A stretch of DNA of 64,000 nt from Carboxydothermus hydrogenoformans Z-2901 (GCF_000012865.1 NC_007503.1:2177001-2241000); one strand, 5' to 3'. Counted from the stretch's first letter, positions 1-8,651 are shown. A program made the numbers and translations. Notes: generated by a model from the letters alone, not told the origin.

Positions 1-354
1 TCAGACTACTTCTACCAAATTCTTTCTTTTAAACAGCCAGCAATAATTTTAACTTTTTTAGGTATCTTTATCTTATTTTTTTCTCTTATAGGTATAGTTA
101 ATCTTATCGTAGCTTACCTTACCGCCCTTATTGTCAGCAAAAATATTACAAAAATCGATCAGGACTTACTGTTTCAGCGGTTTTTACTGGGTTATTCGGA
201 ACTTATCTTGTTTTCTGCCTTACCCCAGGGATTGGCCTGGCTCAATCTGCTTAAATTAGATCTTATTTTTGCCGTATTAACCTGGGCCGCCCAACTATAC
301 GCCCTTTATCTTGCTTATCTCATGATAACTACCGCCATTAATTTGTTTAAATAA
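1..354 (+). CDS. Integral membrane protein, 3' part only (Yip1-like)
   Basis: The window opens inside this gene; 117 codons and a TAA stop are visible in the first frame. The visible part has a hydrophobic segment at about residues 12-45 (LTFLGIFILFFSLIGIVNL and on), a short polar loop with KNITKID, and two further hydrophobic stretches up to the C-terminus. The pattern resembles the C-terminal half of Yip1/YIF1-family membrane proteins, but this rests on general appearance only and no diagnostic motif is visible. The gene ends at a hairpin shared with the convergent neighbour. The start and the true function cannot be seen. Confidence 0.6.
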   Translation, partial: SDYFYQILSFKQPAIILTFLGIFILFFSLIGIVNLIVAYLTALIVSKNITKIDQDLLFQRFLLGYSELILFSALPQGLAWLNLLKLDLIFAVLTWAAQLYALYLAYLMITTAINLFK

Positions 355-376
355 AGCCGGGGTCTACCCCCGGCTT
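354..376. terminator. Bidirectional hairpin between convergent genes
   Basis: A 9-bp stem (AAGCCGGGG with CCCCGGCTT) with a 5-nt loop sits directly on the stop codons of the two convergent genes. T-rich sequence follows it on the plus strand, and A/T-rich sequence on the minus strand. Confidence 0.75.
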
Positions 377-1143
377 AACACTTTCTTTTTCACATTTTCG
401 TAATCCTTACGGTGAACGTATTTCATTCCCGACTCATCTAAACTTGCTACCCGAAACCAGCCGCTGGCAATTAAAATTTTAAGACGTGCCATGCTGATTT
501 TTAAGTTTACAGCAACTTCGTTTAACGACAAAATTTCATCATTGTCAATAAATCTTTTTAAAACCTCCGGCTTGGGCTTAAAATTCTGGCAAAAACTTCC
601 TTCCGGCAGTACCGCAAATTTCTCTATATCGAAATCCGGATCAAAAAACTCATCGGTTTCATCAAATAAACCGTAAACTTCCCGGCAAAGACCGATGGTT
701 TTTGCGGAAACGGTAGTTAAATCCTCCCCCTGATACGAGTAAAACGTCATTTTACTTAAGAAATCCTCTCTTACTTCTACCGGCATCTCCCGTTCAAAAT
801 GAATGCAGTTTTTACAGGAAAAAGCCCGTTTTTTTGGCAGGTCTCTCCTTGTTGGCCGCCGGTACTCCTGATAAAACTTCCCTAAACCGTCATTAATATA
901 TTCGGCTAAAAGGTGAGCGTTATCGAGATATAGTTCTTCATCCTCTACCAGATGTTCATACACCGCTCCTTCTTGAGGTTCGAAAATTTCAATCACCCTG
1001 CCGTTAAATTTGCCTTTTTCCTTTAAGTTCTTCAACCACTGAAGAAAATTTTGCGCTTCCCGCTCATCATCAAAAAGGAGTAAGAACTCGCGCAGAGGAA
1101 AATAATTTTTCAATAATTTCTCCTGGTCATCCAAACTGTGCAA
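364..1143 (-). CDS. Cys-motif protein with C-terminal helix-turn-helix-like segment, unknown function
   Basis: 259 residues from a TTG start; not recognised as a named family. The middle part has CKNC near residue 110, then a Cys in GLCRE and another in SFCQNF near residue 187. Together these four could bind zinc or an Fe-S cluster. The last 55 residues (ILSLNEVAVNLKISMARLKI) look like a small helix-turn-helix or excisionase-like fold. No good Shine-Dalgarno sequence precedes the TTG, which abuts the right end of a decayed IS607-type element. The original start and promoter may therefore have been lost, or the TTG may be wrong. The reading frame itself is uninterrupted and well populated with Lys/Glu codons, so a real gene is likely. 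Confidence 0.6.
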   Translation of the reverse strand: MHSLDDQEKLLKNYFPLREFLLLFDDEREAQNFLQWLKNLKEKGKFNGRVIEIFEPQEGAVYEHLVEDEELYLDNAHLLAEYINDGLGKFYQEYRRPTRRDLPKKRAFSCKNCIHFEREMPVEVREDFLSKMTFYSYQGEDLTTVSAKTIGLCREVYGLFDETDEFFDPDFDIEKFAVLPEGSFCQNFKPKPEVLKRFIDNDEILSLNEVAVNLKISMARLKILIASGWFRVASLDESGMKYVHRKDYENVKKKVLSRG

Positions 1144-1290
1144 AACTACACAAGTCTGGAAGGCTGGGCTATTTATAGTCCGCCCTTTCAGAGAGTGCCC
1201 ATTCCCAGCAGGCGGTATTTAAGCACTCCCATAGCCCCTGCCCCAAGAAGCAGGAACTCGTGCCCTTAACCGGGTCTCCCCGCTTGTCCT
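1144..1290 (-). ncRNA. Possible TnpB guide-RNA (omega RNA) scaffold remnant
   Basis: The 3' end of the tnpB remnant and the next 120 bases downstream of it contain several short GC-rich inverted segments on the minus strand. One pairs GGGCAGG-like with CCTGCTT-like sequence; others lie around GGGAGTGC and GGGCACTC. In active TnpB elements the guide RNA overlaps this position. Only the position and the structured look support the call; no conserved pseudoknot was traced. Confidence 0.25.
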
Positions 1291-1852
1291 GAAAAGATTA
1301 CCCTCTTCAGGACAGAGATGTCTCTTAAAACTTTCCCAGGGGAGAGTGGCGTTACCACCGCTACCTTGAGAACTCGCCAGAGTTTATAGCTTTCGCTACA
1401 GACGCTAATACTTGTTCCACCCAGAGGTATTAGTGCCTTCTCCGGCTCACTCCCAAGGCTTTCTATCAGTTTTATCGCTCTGTCTATCTCCTTTAGTTGC
1501 TTTTTCTTTAGTTGTTTGTTCTTAACCGTCCTCTTTACATGCTCTTTTAATTCCTCCAATTCGTCAGCATCTAAATTTTTTAGAATTGCCATATACCCTT
1601 CGGGAATTTGCTCTTTTAACCCAAGTCCTCTTCTTGCTATAACATACGCTGCTGCCACGTCCTTTCATCTACGTACCTCGAATTTAAATTAAAAATTCCT
1701 TGCAATTCTCGTTTGAGTTCATTTCTGCTTTTACCTTCTAAAAGCCTGTTATATGCAAATCTCATGCAGGATGACCATCTTCTCATAAGTTCTAATACTT
1801 TCTGCTTATCTTCGTGGTTAGCAAAGCTCAGCTTAGCCTGTATTGTTATCAA
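1266..1852 (-). pseudogene. tnpB: tnpB-like gene with internal deletion and frame change
   Basis: The 5' part starts at a TTG with a GAGGTGG ribosome site and encodes a TnpB/OrfB N-terminus (ITIQAKLSFANHEDKQ, then RWSSCMRFAYNRLLEGKSR) for about 70 residues, then runs off frame. The 3' part is in another frame: KDVAAAYVIARRGLG and about 125 more residues typical of a TnpB C-terminus, including CSESYKLWRVLK. The two frames meet near position 1665. The middle, which should hold most of the RuvC-like nuclease domain, is deleted. A full TnpB has about 400 residues; about 200 remain. Confidence 0.75.
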
Positions 1853-1857
1853 GCTAT

Positions 1858-2043
1858 TTACCACCTCTTTGCCCGTAAATCCTGGCTGCAAATGATGTAA
1901 CTATTGCTATTTCGATACCTTCTTCTGCCCTTTGGAGTTCTCACAGGAGTGATTAACCCTTCTTTTCCCAGTTTATAAGTGTTCTTCGACTGATTGAGTA
2001 CATTTATTTTATTTTTTGCATACTTAATAACATCCATTACCAC
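1858..2043 (-). pseudogene. tnpA-like (IS607 serine recombinase) N-terminal fragment
   Basis: A 61-codon frame from a GTG holds a MerR/excisionase-like DNA-binding motif, KLGKEGLITPVRTPKGRRRY. This is the standard N-terminal helix-turn-helix of IS607 TnpA. The serine-recombinase catalytic domain that should follow is absent, and the frame ends just before the tnpB remnant. A TATAAT-like box lies just upstream, where the element's promoter would be. Confidence 0.65.
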
Positions 2044-2158
2044 AAGGGTAAAATTATACCATTTTGCACTGCTATTACCGACTGTTGTTATCCTCCTTTA
2101 ACAAAAATAAAACCATTAATTATCACTTTATTGTACTATTATATTCTTCAACTGTCAA

Positions 2159-3199
2159 TTATTGCTTGACTTTTAAAATTTCATCCTTGCCAAAGGCAAA
2201 ATGTCCTGACTCGTACCCTTTCCCTTCTACATTGATGATTACCCCTTCGGTACCAAACGCCCGGCCAAAGGTATTAACAATACTATCTATTTTTAAACCT
2301 TCAAAGGCAGAACCGGCGTTTAGCTCCGAGATTAACTCTCGGGAAAAGTTTAACCTTAAATTTTGGTCGGTACGCACGTAATTTAGTAGTTTTACGTCTT
2401 TACCTAATACCTTATATTTTTCTTCTTTTAAAATAGATGTTAATTTGTCAGCCAGTTCTTCTCCTGTCTTAAATCTTACAGTTCGCTCTTCACTTAAAAG
2501 CTTATCCACATTAGCCGAAGGGTAGTAAAGCGTCAAGGTTTTTGCCGGAAGATTCCCATCCTTCTCCCCATCCCCGTATTTTTTCAGGTTGTCTTCAATG
2601 GTGGCTCCCCCAGTAGCAATAAACCGCTGTTTAACAAGGCCTACCCCATTAGCAAAATACCTTTCGATAGTGTTATCTTTAGACTTTCCTACAACCTTCA
2701 GGCAGGTAAATTCTCCCGCCGGAACTTTTACTTTTTCTGAAAGACTTTCAATGCTCCAGGTAATATCTCCGGTTTTCCAGGTAGTACCTACTTTTAAGGG
2801 AGCTTTCAAATAGTACTGTTCCATGCTTGGAGCTTCATCTAAATGATTTATCCGCCAGTAACTTTCTTCCTTTGCATAAATAAGTTTTACCCCATTTTCA
2901 CTTACCTCAAAAACTTCTGCCACATCCGTACCGCCATTTTGCTGAAGAAGCTGCACTCGATTACCTTCTATGAACTCCGTATCTACCCGGCCGCCGGCAA
3001 ATTCGTTGCCTTCCCCTTCATATTCCCAGTACCAGTTCGCTTTTACCGGAAAGTAATCGGTAACCGTTAACTGTACTGGTTTTTCCGCTGGCTTGGGTGA
3101 AGGAGACGGGGTAGGCTCGGTTAACTCTTTTTTAGCACAACCTCCCGCCCCCAGCAAAAGCAAGAAAATTAAACTTCCCAACACAAAAAACTTTTTCAC
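2159..3199 (-). CDS. Lipoprotein with C-terminal GerMN domain
   Basis: 346 residues. The N-terminus is a lipoprotein signal (MKKFFVLGSLIFLLLLGAGGC) with a lipobox ending at Cys21, then a Pro/Ser-rich linker (TPSPSPKPAEKP). Residues 45-225 form a beta-rich domain of unknown type. The last 110 residues (TLTLYYPSANVDKLLSEERT and on, with the FSRE and EGVIINVEGK elements) match the GerMN fold found in GerM and other sporulation or germination proteins. It probably sits on the outer face of the membrane. It is transcribed after the ferredoxin gene upstream, but a strong terminator lies between, so it likely has its own promoter. The exact role is not known. Confidence 0.75.
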   Translation of the reverse strand: MKKFFVLGSLIFLLLLGAGGCAKKELTEPTPSPSPKPAEKPVQLTVTDYFPVKANWYWEYEGEGNEFAGGRVDTEFIEGNRVQLLQQNGGTDVAEVFEVSENGVKLIYAKEESYWRINHLDEAPSMEQYYLKAPLKVGTTWKTGDITWSIESLSEKVKVPAGEFTCLKVVGKSKDNTIERYFANGVGLVKQRFIATGGATIEDNLKKYGDGEKDGNLPAKTLTLYYPSANVDKLLSEERTVRFKTGEELADKLTSILKEEKYKVLGKDVKLLNYVRTDQNLRLNFSRELISELNAGSAFEGLKIDSIVNTFGRAFGTEGVIINVEGKGYESGHFAFGKDEILKVKQ

Positions 3200-3226
3200 C
3201 GGAAAACCTCCTCAGCATAAGATGCA

Positions 3227-3254
3227 CAAAAAAATCCTGTATTGCTACAGGATT
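3227..3254 (-). terminator. Rho-independent terminator after the ferredoxin-fusion gene
   Basis: On the minus strand a 9-bp perfect stem (AATCCTGTA, 4-nt loop, TACAGGATT) is followed by a run of seven T. The stem begins on the stop codon of the upstream gene. Confidence 0.9.
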
Positions 3255-3789
3255 AAGTTTGCCCTAATATCTGGCTAAAATGTATCTTTCCGGTTTTTGT
3301 CCGGGGAATTTGTTCTAAAAGGATTACGTTATTGGCCGGTACCGGCTGCTCCGCCAACTTGTTGGCAAACTCCACAAATTTAGTTTTGTCAAACCCGTTT
3401 TCCGGTACAATAAAGATTTTTAGTTCATCGTCCACCAGTAAAACGGCAATATCTTTAATTCCCGGAAAATCATCCAGGTATCCTTCTAACTCCCGATAGG
3501 GAATGATATTTTTGGTAACCTGAAAGAATTTCTTTAGATAATATTCAAAAGTATTTCGGGTCTGGCGCAATTTTTCATCCAGGCGTTTTGCTTCCGCTTC
3601 ATTTTCTACAATATGAAAAACCGTATACGGGCAAGTTTTTAAACATTCACCGCAAAAATTGCATATATCTTTATTAACATTAATTTTTCGGGTTTCGGCA
3701 TTATATGTGATCGCCCCGGTTGGGCAGCACTCCGCCGCTTTACAGCTTGGTTCATGCTGGCAGGCATCGTAATCAACGTATAAAAACAT
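3253..3789 (-). CDS. Two-cluster ferredoxin fused to an ANL (AMP-forming ligase) C-terminal-like domain
   Basis: 178 residues. Residues 1-62 are a ferredoxin: a first Cys group C10, C16, C21, C22-P with unusual spacing, and a canonical second motif CNFCGECLKTCP. Residues 63-95 form a charged helical linker. Residues 95-178 look like the small C-terminal domain of AMP-forming acyl-CoA synthetases and adenylation enzymes: FPGIKDIAVLLVDDELKIFI, then VILLEQIPRTKTGKIHF. The latter is the A10-type motif whose Lys normally contacts the acyl-adenylate. The large adenylation domain is missing. The product is soluble. It might carry electrons to, or complement in trans, an acyl-adenylating enzyme, but this is inference. 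The start has a good GGGGGAGAG site. Confidence 0.75.
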   Translation of the reverse strand: MFLYVDYDACQHEPSCKAAECCPTGAITYNAETRKINVNKDICNFCGECLKTCPYTVFHIVENEAEAKRLDEKLRQTRNTFEYYLKKFFQVTKNIIPYRELEGYLDDFPGIKDIAVLLVDDELKIFIVPENGFDKTKFVEFANKLAEQPVPANNVILLEQIPRTKTGKIHFSQILGQT

Positions 3790-3951
3790 TGTTTCTCTCC
3801 CCCTATTTTAGACTCCACCGTCAAAATAATATTGCTTTAGTGAAAAGTTTATTTAAATTTATTATATGCAAATTTCCCAAAAAAATAAAGGGATAACAGA
3901 ATTATTTTTTGAAAATTTTTATTTTTTTGTTTAAAAAACAGAAACATTTTT

Positions 3952-5883
3952 CTAAAGAAGAATTTGTATTACATCTCCGTCTTTAAGCTCATCGGTAAAC
4001 CCGGCTTCGCGGTCATTTAAGAAGATTTTCAAGGAACTAACCTTCGGTGGAATTTCTTCCAAGTAGGGTAATACATCGGCTAAAATGTAGCTTGATTTTC
4101 CGCCAAGTTTCACCGTCCTGCCGTTTAAGGTAATTTTTATTGCCAAAGAATCATTATTCGGAAAAAAGACCTCTTCCCCTAAAACTACCTCATCTCCCGG
4201 GAAAAAGCGGTACTCTAAATCTACTTCCCTTCCGTTTACTAAAATTTTTCCGGTTTGAGCAAACAACGTCCCCACCGTTTCCCGGGAACAGATAATGAGG
4301 TTATCCCCTTCTTTGATCAAATAATCGTCGGCTAAAACCTCATTATTTAAGGTTACCAAGGGATTTAGAGCTATCTCTTCTCCATTTACTTTAATGACAA
4401 TACTTCTATACTCGTTTAAAAGGTCTTTTACCGTAAGCTTTGCATCACCACCATCCCGGGCCGGTACAAATTTTATGGAATCTCCAGCCCCAACGGCTGT
4501 TTTTAAGGATGCAGTTTGTCCATTCACATAAATTTCACAAACCCGGGGTAATTCTCCTTTTACTTCTCGCCTCTTTCCGTTAAGATAAAACATTAAGCTT
4601 TTTCCTTCCTGGCCAAAGATTTCTGCCGGTGTTACTCCGGAAAGCTTTAATACCTCGCCGACATTTAAATTTTGCCGATGTAAAAGCCGAACCTCTCTCC
4701 CGTTTAAAAAGACGGTAATAAAACCGTGGTCGTATTTTTTCAGTGCAGTTAGCAGTATGCCAAGAACCGTAACTCCCTCGGGTCCCTTTAGCCTTTCCGG
4801 TACCGTTAAAAATTTTTGCTCCCTTAAGTCACATCCTTTAACCGCCACCCGGCTAACGTCAAGCCCTAAAAGCTCGGAAAGCTTTTTGGCAAGGCCGGGA
4901 GTCTTCGCTCCTCCTCCCACTAAAAATACCGCTTTGGGAGTCCCCCCGTTAAGCCGTTTAATTTCTTCGGCTATTTTTCCCGCTATCCGCTCCACCGTCG
5001 GCTCAATTCTGGAAATTATTTCTTCCGCCGGTAATTTAACCTCCTGTCCCAGAATATCGTAAAAGGCTATCTCTTTGTTTAAAGCCAATTGCTTTTTGAT
5101 ATTTTCCGCATCGGGAAAATCCACGAGAAACTGCCGCATAATTTCTTCGGTTACCTCATCGCCCGCTTCCGGTACCATCCCGTAAGCTACCGCCGCACCA
5201 TCCCGGGCAATAGCAATATCCGAAGTACCGGCCCCTATATCCACCAGGGCTATGTTGAGTAACCTCAGGCTTTCGGGAACAGTAGCCGCTATGGCCGCGA
5301 TAGGCTCCAGGGTTAGGCTTAACGGTTCTAACCCCGACCGTATAAGAACCGCTTGCAGGCTGGCAGTAACCGTTTCCGGCAAAAATGTGGCCACCAGCTC
5401 AACGCTCATCTTTTTCCCCCGGTGTCCTTCCAGTGCTTTAAAAGGATAGCCGTCTAAATAATAATTAATGATGCTGTAACCCACCAGTTCGTACCTTACA
5501 TCCCCTTGATTGCTCAGCGCTTCGGTTGCCGCTTCCAAAGCCTGGCTTTCCAATTCAAAAACCTGCCGGGCGCTCACCTCGCCCCCGGCAATTTCTTTTT
5601 CGGCATAAGCGGTGGCAGTATAAAGGGCTCGTCCGGCCGCTGCTATCGCCGCTTTGGTAAGTTTTATTCCGAGCTCCTTTTCTAACTCTTCCTTGATTTC
5701 CGTTACAACCCCCGCTACTTTAGCTATATCGTGAATTTGCCCGTCTAACATGGAGCGTTCGTTATGCTCCCGCATGGTTTCTTTTAAAATTTTTATTTTT
5801 CCATCTTCCAAAACTTCCGCGACAACCCCGATAACCGTCCGCGTTCCTATATCTAAAGCAAAAATTATATTTTTTTCATCCAT
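3952..5883 (-). CDS. FtsA-like actin-fold ATPase with long repeated C-terminal tail
   Basis: 643 residues. Residues 1-370 carry the FtsA/PilM/actin-fold ATPase signature: FALDIGTRTVIGVVAE (phosphate-1), VDIGAGTSDIAIARDG (phosphate-2) and VFLVGGGAKTPGL (adenosine). Residues 380-643 are an array of short beta-grasp-like units marked by a repeated hydrophobic-Asn-Gly motif (FLNG, YLNG, YVNG, VNGEE, LVNG, TLNG, then FLND). Several end in Gly-Asp-hydrophobic (GAGDSIKF, EGDNLIIC, PGDEVVLG, DGDVIQIL), reminiscent of ThiS/MoaD-type folds. Clostridia often have an FtsA-like paralogue of this extended kind; the tail is roughly 260 residues beyond a normal FtsA. It is a lone gene here, not near ftsZ. 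A cytoskeletal or membrane-associated role in division or sporulation is inferred. Confidence 0.75.
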   Translation of the reverse strand: MDEKNIIFALDIGTRTVIGVVAEVLEDGKIKILKETMREHNERSMLDGQIHDIAKVAGVVTEIKEELEKELGIKLTKAAIAAAGRALYTATAYAEKEIAGGEVSARQVFELESQALEAATEALSNQGDVRYELVGYSIINYYLDGYPFKALEGHRGKKMSVELVATFLPETVTASLQAVLIRSGLEPLSLTLEPIAAIAATVPESLRLLNIALVDIGAGTSDIAIARDGAAVAYGMVPEAGDEVTEEIMRQFLVDFPDAENIKKQLALNKEIAFYDILGQEVKLPAEEIISRIEPTVERIAGKIAEEIKRLNGGTPKAVFLVGGGAKTPGLAKKLSELLGLDVSRVAVKGCDLREQKFLTVPERLKGPEGVTVLGILLTALKKYDHGFITVFLNGREVRLLHRQNLNVGEVLKLSGVTPAEIFGQEGKSLMFYLNGKRREVKGELPRVCEIYVNGQTASLKTAVGAGDSIKFVPARDGGDAKLTVKDLLNEYRSIVIKVNGEEIALNPLVTLNNEVLADDYLIKEGDNLIICSRETVGTLFAQTGKILVNGREVDLEYRFFPGDEVVLGEEVFFPNNDSLAIKITLNGRTVKLGGKSSYILADVLPYLEEIPPKVSSLKIFLNDREAGFTDELKDGDVIQILL

Positions 5884-5949
5884 ACCAATCCCGCCCGTAT
5901 TTTTTTTATACCTTATTATTCGCTATTTTTCGGTATTCTCCTTTAAGAA

Positions 5950-7275
5950 TTAACGTTTATTAAACTTTCTTCGCATATAATCCAGTGCCTCTCCGCTATT
6001 CCTTATCTCACCCCGGGCCCAGGCTTTTAAAAGATAATTTTTAATGTGCCCCACCGCAGGAGATTCGGGAAGATTTAAAGTTTTCATAATCTCTTTTCCC
6101 GATAGCCCTTCCTTAAATTCCAGGTATCCGTAATAAAAATTTATTAACCCCCTTAAAAATTCTAAATCGTCCCGGGCTTTTTCCCCTTTATCCGCAAGAT
6201 ACAGAAGAATTAACTCTAAAAACAAATCTCCGGTATCATGTACGAGCCGTAAAATTGCCTCACCGCTTACTTTTGCCGCCGTTTTTAGAGATAAAAGCCG
6301 CATGTGGTTTTGAATTAAAACAGTTAAAACCCTTTTTTCCCGGTGGGAAAAGTTAAGATAATCAAGAAAAGGTTTAAGCCTGTTTACACTTTCCTTTTCA
6401 TGGCCAAAAAAGCGGGTTCGCCCCTCTTTGTCATAAGATAATGTCCCGGGTTTACCGATATCGTGAAAAAACGCCACCATTTTTAAAAGATACGGCGGAT
6501 AATCGCTCCTGATCCCCAAAGGGTTATCTTCCAAAAGCTCTTCCATTCGATTTAACGTATCTATTAAATGCCGGTAAACCGTCTCCGAGTGGTGATAATT
6601 TTGGTAAAGCTCATACCCTTCCTTCAATCCAAGATTAAACACTTCAAAAAACCCCGTATGAAACAGCATATCTACCATTGGTACGGCAGGTTTTAAGGTG
6701 AAAATTTTTTTAAGCTCCTCCGCTACCCGCTCCCCGGGCATTTTCTTTATATATTGTATATATTGTTTAAATACAACCATTGTTTCCTGCTCTACGGCAA
6801 AACCAAGCTCTCCCGCCAGGCGTATTCCCCGTAAAATTCGTACCGGGTCTTCTAAGATGTTTTCCGCACTAATCATCCGGATAATCCTGGCCTGTAAATC
6901 GTTTCTACCTCCGAAAAGGTCGATAACCTCTCGGGGAAATTCACCGTTAACCGGCAAAGCCAGGGCATTTACCGTAAAATCCCGGCGTCTTAGGTCTTCT
7001 TCCAAGCTTTCCCCAAAAACCGGCAGAATATCCACCTGGTAAGTTTCGCCCCCATCCTTAAAGACCAGCCGGTAAATTAAAAGTTCTTCCTTTAGAGGAA
7101 AAAAGTTTCCCCCAAAAGCTTTTAAAAGTTTCTCGCCCACTTCCCGCGGCTTTTGAAAAGTAGCCAGGTCTACGTCTTTGACCGGGCGGGAAAGCAGCAT
7201 ATCCCGTACACTACCGCCCACAAAGTAAGTTTTGGAGTCTTTGATGACTTCTCTTACCTTTTGTAAAATATCCAT
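5950..7275 (-). CDS. cca: CCA-adding tRNA nucleotidyltransferase / poly(A) polymerase family, with HD domain
   Basis: 441 residues; a class II tRNA nucleotidyltransferase that builds or repairs the 3' CCA end of tRNA. The nucleotidyltransferase head has FVGGSVRDMLL (residues 18-28) and the metal-binding pair D34/D36 in VKDVDLA. It is followed by RRRDFTVNALAL and EDPVRILRGIRLAGELGF, the family's neck motifs. An HD domain follows near residue 270 (FFHDIGK), then GHEKES and the C-terminal helical body. The fused HD suggests an added phosphohydrolase activity, as in many bacterial members. It sits alone upstream of the FtsA-like gene, with a 66-base gap. Confidence 0.9.
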   Translation of the reverse strand: MDILQKVREVIKDSKTYFVGGSVRDMLLSRPVKDVDLATFQKPREVGEKLLKAFGGNFFPLKEELLIYRLVFKDGGETYQVDILPVFGESLEEDLRRRDFTVNALALPVNGEFPREVIDLFGGRNDLQARIIRMISAENILEDPVRILRGIRLAGELGFAVEQETMVVFKQYIQYIKKMPGERVAEELKKIFTLKPAVPMVDMLFHTGFFEVFNLGLKEGYELYQNYHHSETVYRHLIDTLNRMEELLEDNPLGIRSDYPPYLLKMVAFFHDIGKPGTLSYDKEGRTRFFGHEKESVNRLKPFLDYLNFSHREKRVLTVLIQNHMRLLSLKTAAKVSGEAILRLVHDTGDLFLELILLYLADKGEKARDDLEFLRGLINFYYGYLEFKEGLSGKEIMKTLNLPESPAVGHIKNYLLKAWARGEIRNSGEALDYMRRKFNKR

Positions 7276-7325
7276 TTAAGTCGCCTCTACTTTCTTCTCT
7301 TTTCGGAATCCTCAAAGCTTTGTCC

Positions 7326-7355
7326 TTTCAATAAATTGTCGAAGTATGGTATAAT
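7326..7355 (+). promoter_or_regulatory. Probable sigma-A promoter with an embedded Spo0A-box-like TGTCGAA
   Basis: TATAAT at 7350-7355 has an 18-base spacer to a weak -35 (TTTCAA, 7326-7331). ATTGTCGAAG lies at 7336-7345 inside the spacer and matches the core of the Spo0A box. The -10 box is convincing; the -35 and the regulator site are tentative. Confidence 0.45.
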
Positions 7356-7409
7356 TACGTCGGTTTTAAATTATTCTAATTATTTTTATCAACGGGGGGG
7401 TGGTAAGTG

Positions 7410-8651
7410 ATGTATGAGATAGATTTAACCGACGTCGTTATAGCTTTAACCAAAGCTTTAGAATTTACCAATGAAGACCTGGGATATCACCACGAACGGG
7501 TTGCCTACATAGCCGCTTCGATCGGGAAAAAACTCAATCTTTCGGAAAAGGATTATGAAACTTTGTTTTGGGCTGCCTACTTACACGATTTGGGCGCCGG
7601 AGCAAAATTAGTCGACAGGGAAATTCATAATTTAGATAAATACGACACTGCCCATGCCAACTTTGGCTATGAACTTTTAAAAGATGTACCGTTTTTTACC
7701 GAAGTAGCTCAGGTAATAAAACATCACCATACCAAATATATTAATTTTACTTCCGCTGAAAAAAATTCCCCCCTTGCTTTCTTAAGCCAAATTATCTTTG
7801 CTGCCGACCAGGTAGATTTATATTTAAAACCAAACAAACTTGCCCTTTTACAACGAAGTGAAATTGAACGGTTTTTTAGGAAAAATGTTCAAATCCTCTT
7901 TAATGAAGATGTAGTTGAAGCTTTCCTGGATTTATCTCAAAAAGAAAGTTTCTGGCTTGACCTTACTACATATTATATTGAAGATAGATTAAAGGCTTTA
8001 AGACCAAAAACCAAAATTTTAGCCGGTGAACAGGGGCTAAAGCTTTTAACCGTGCCTTTTGCCCGGATTATCGACGCGAAAAGCCCTTTTACGGAAAGGC
8101 ATTCTTTAAAAGTTGCAGCCCTAAGCGGCCAGCTTGCCGAAATTGCCGGCCTTCCCGGGCAAAAATCTTTAATTGAAATCGCCGGTCTCCTGCACGATAT
8201 CGGAAAACTTTCCGTTTCCAATAAGATTTTAGAAAAAAACGGCCCGCTAAACGATGAAGAGTATGCACTAATTAAAACCCATCCTTATTATACCTATTAC
8301 TTACTAATACAAGTCACAGGTTTTGAAAAAGTCGCCCAGTGGGCCGGTTACCACCATGAACAGCCCAACGGCCAGGGTTATCCTTTTAAGCTTACCAAAG
8401 ACCAGCTTGACCTTCCTTCCCGCATTCTGGCGGTAGCCGATAAATGGGTCGCTTTAAGGGAAAACCGGCCTTACCGGGATGCTTTAAGTATTGAAAATGC
8501 TCTCGATATCTTGGAAAACATGGCCCAAAAGGAAATAGTAGACCCTGAGGTAGTAAAGCTTTTAAAAGAAAATATCGATTATCTGGAAAAATCTCAGGAA
8601 GAAGAAATTGGTCAGATTACCGGGAAAACTAACGAACCGCTCCTTAGCTAA
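7410..8651 (+). CDS. HD-GYP domain protein with two HD domains (probable c-di-GMP phosphodiesterase family)
   Basis: 413 residues from the ATG at 7410; the preceding in-frame GTG at 7407 is less well placed relative to the GGGGGGGTGG site. The N-terminal HD domain has HHERVAYIA then YLHDLGAG. The C-terminal one is a full HD-GYP type: RHSLKVAAL, LLHDIGKLSV, then YHHEQPNGQGYP near residue 328, where the GYP motif appears as GQGYP. HD-GYP proteins usually hydrolyse c-di-GMP, and tandem-HD versions also act on other cyclic dinucleotides. There is no membrane or receiver domain, so it is cytoplasmic. It is a single-gene unit with its own promoter and terminator. Confidence 0.85.
   Translation: MYEIDLTDVVIALTKALEFTNEDLGYHHERVAYIAASIGKKLNLSEKDYETLFWAAYLHDLGAGAKLVDREIHNLDKYDTAHANFGYELLKDVPFFTEVAQVIKHHHTKYINFTSAEKNSPLAFLSQIIFAADQVDLYLKPNKLALLQRSEIERFFRKNVQILFNEDVVEAFLDLSQKESFWLDLTTYYIEDRLKALRPKTKILAGEQGLKLLTVPFARIIDAKSPFTERHSLKVAALSGQLAEIAGLPGQKSLIEIAGLLHDIGKLSVSNKILEKNGPLNDEEYALIKTHPYYTYYLLIQVTGFEKVAQWAGYHHEQPNGQGYPFKLTKDQLDLPSRILAVADKWVALRENRPYRDALSIENALDILENMAQKEIVDPEVVKLLKENIDYLEKSQEEEIGQITGKTNEPLLS

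Larger units (their letters stand above)
1144..2043 (-). mobile_element. Decayed IS607-type element (tnpA and tnpB remnants)
   Basis: On the minus strand, a MerR-like helix-turn-helix fragment typical of IS607 serine-recombinase TnpA is followed within a few bases by a TnpB-type fragment that has lost its middle. IS607 elements carry exactly this gene order. IS607 elements lack terminal inverted repeats, so the outer ends were set from the last recognisable sequence. Neither gene can make a functional product. Confidence 0.7.
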
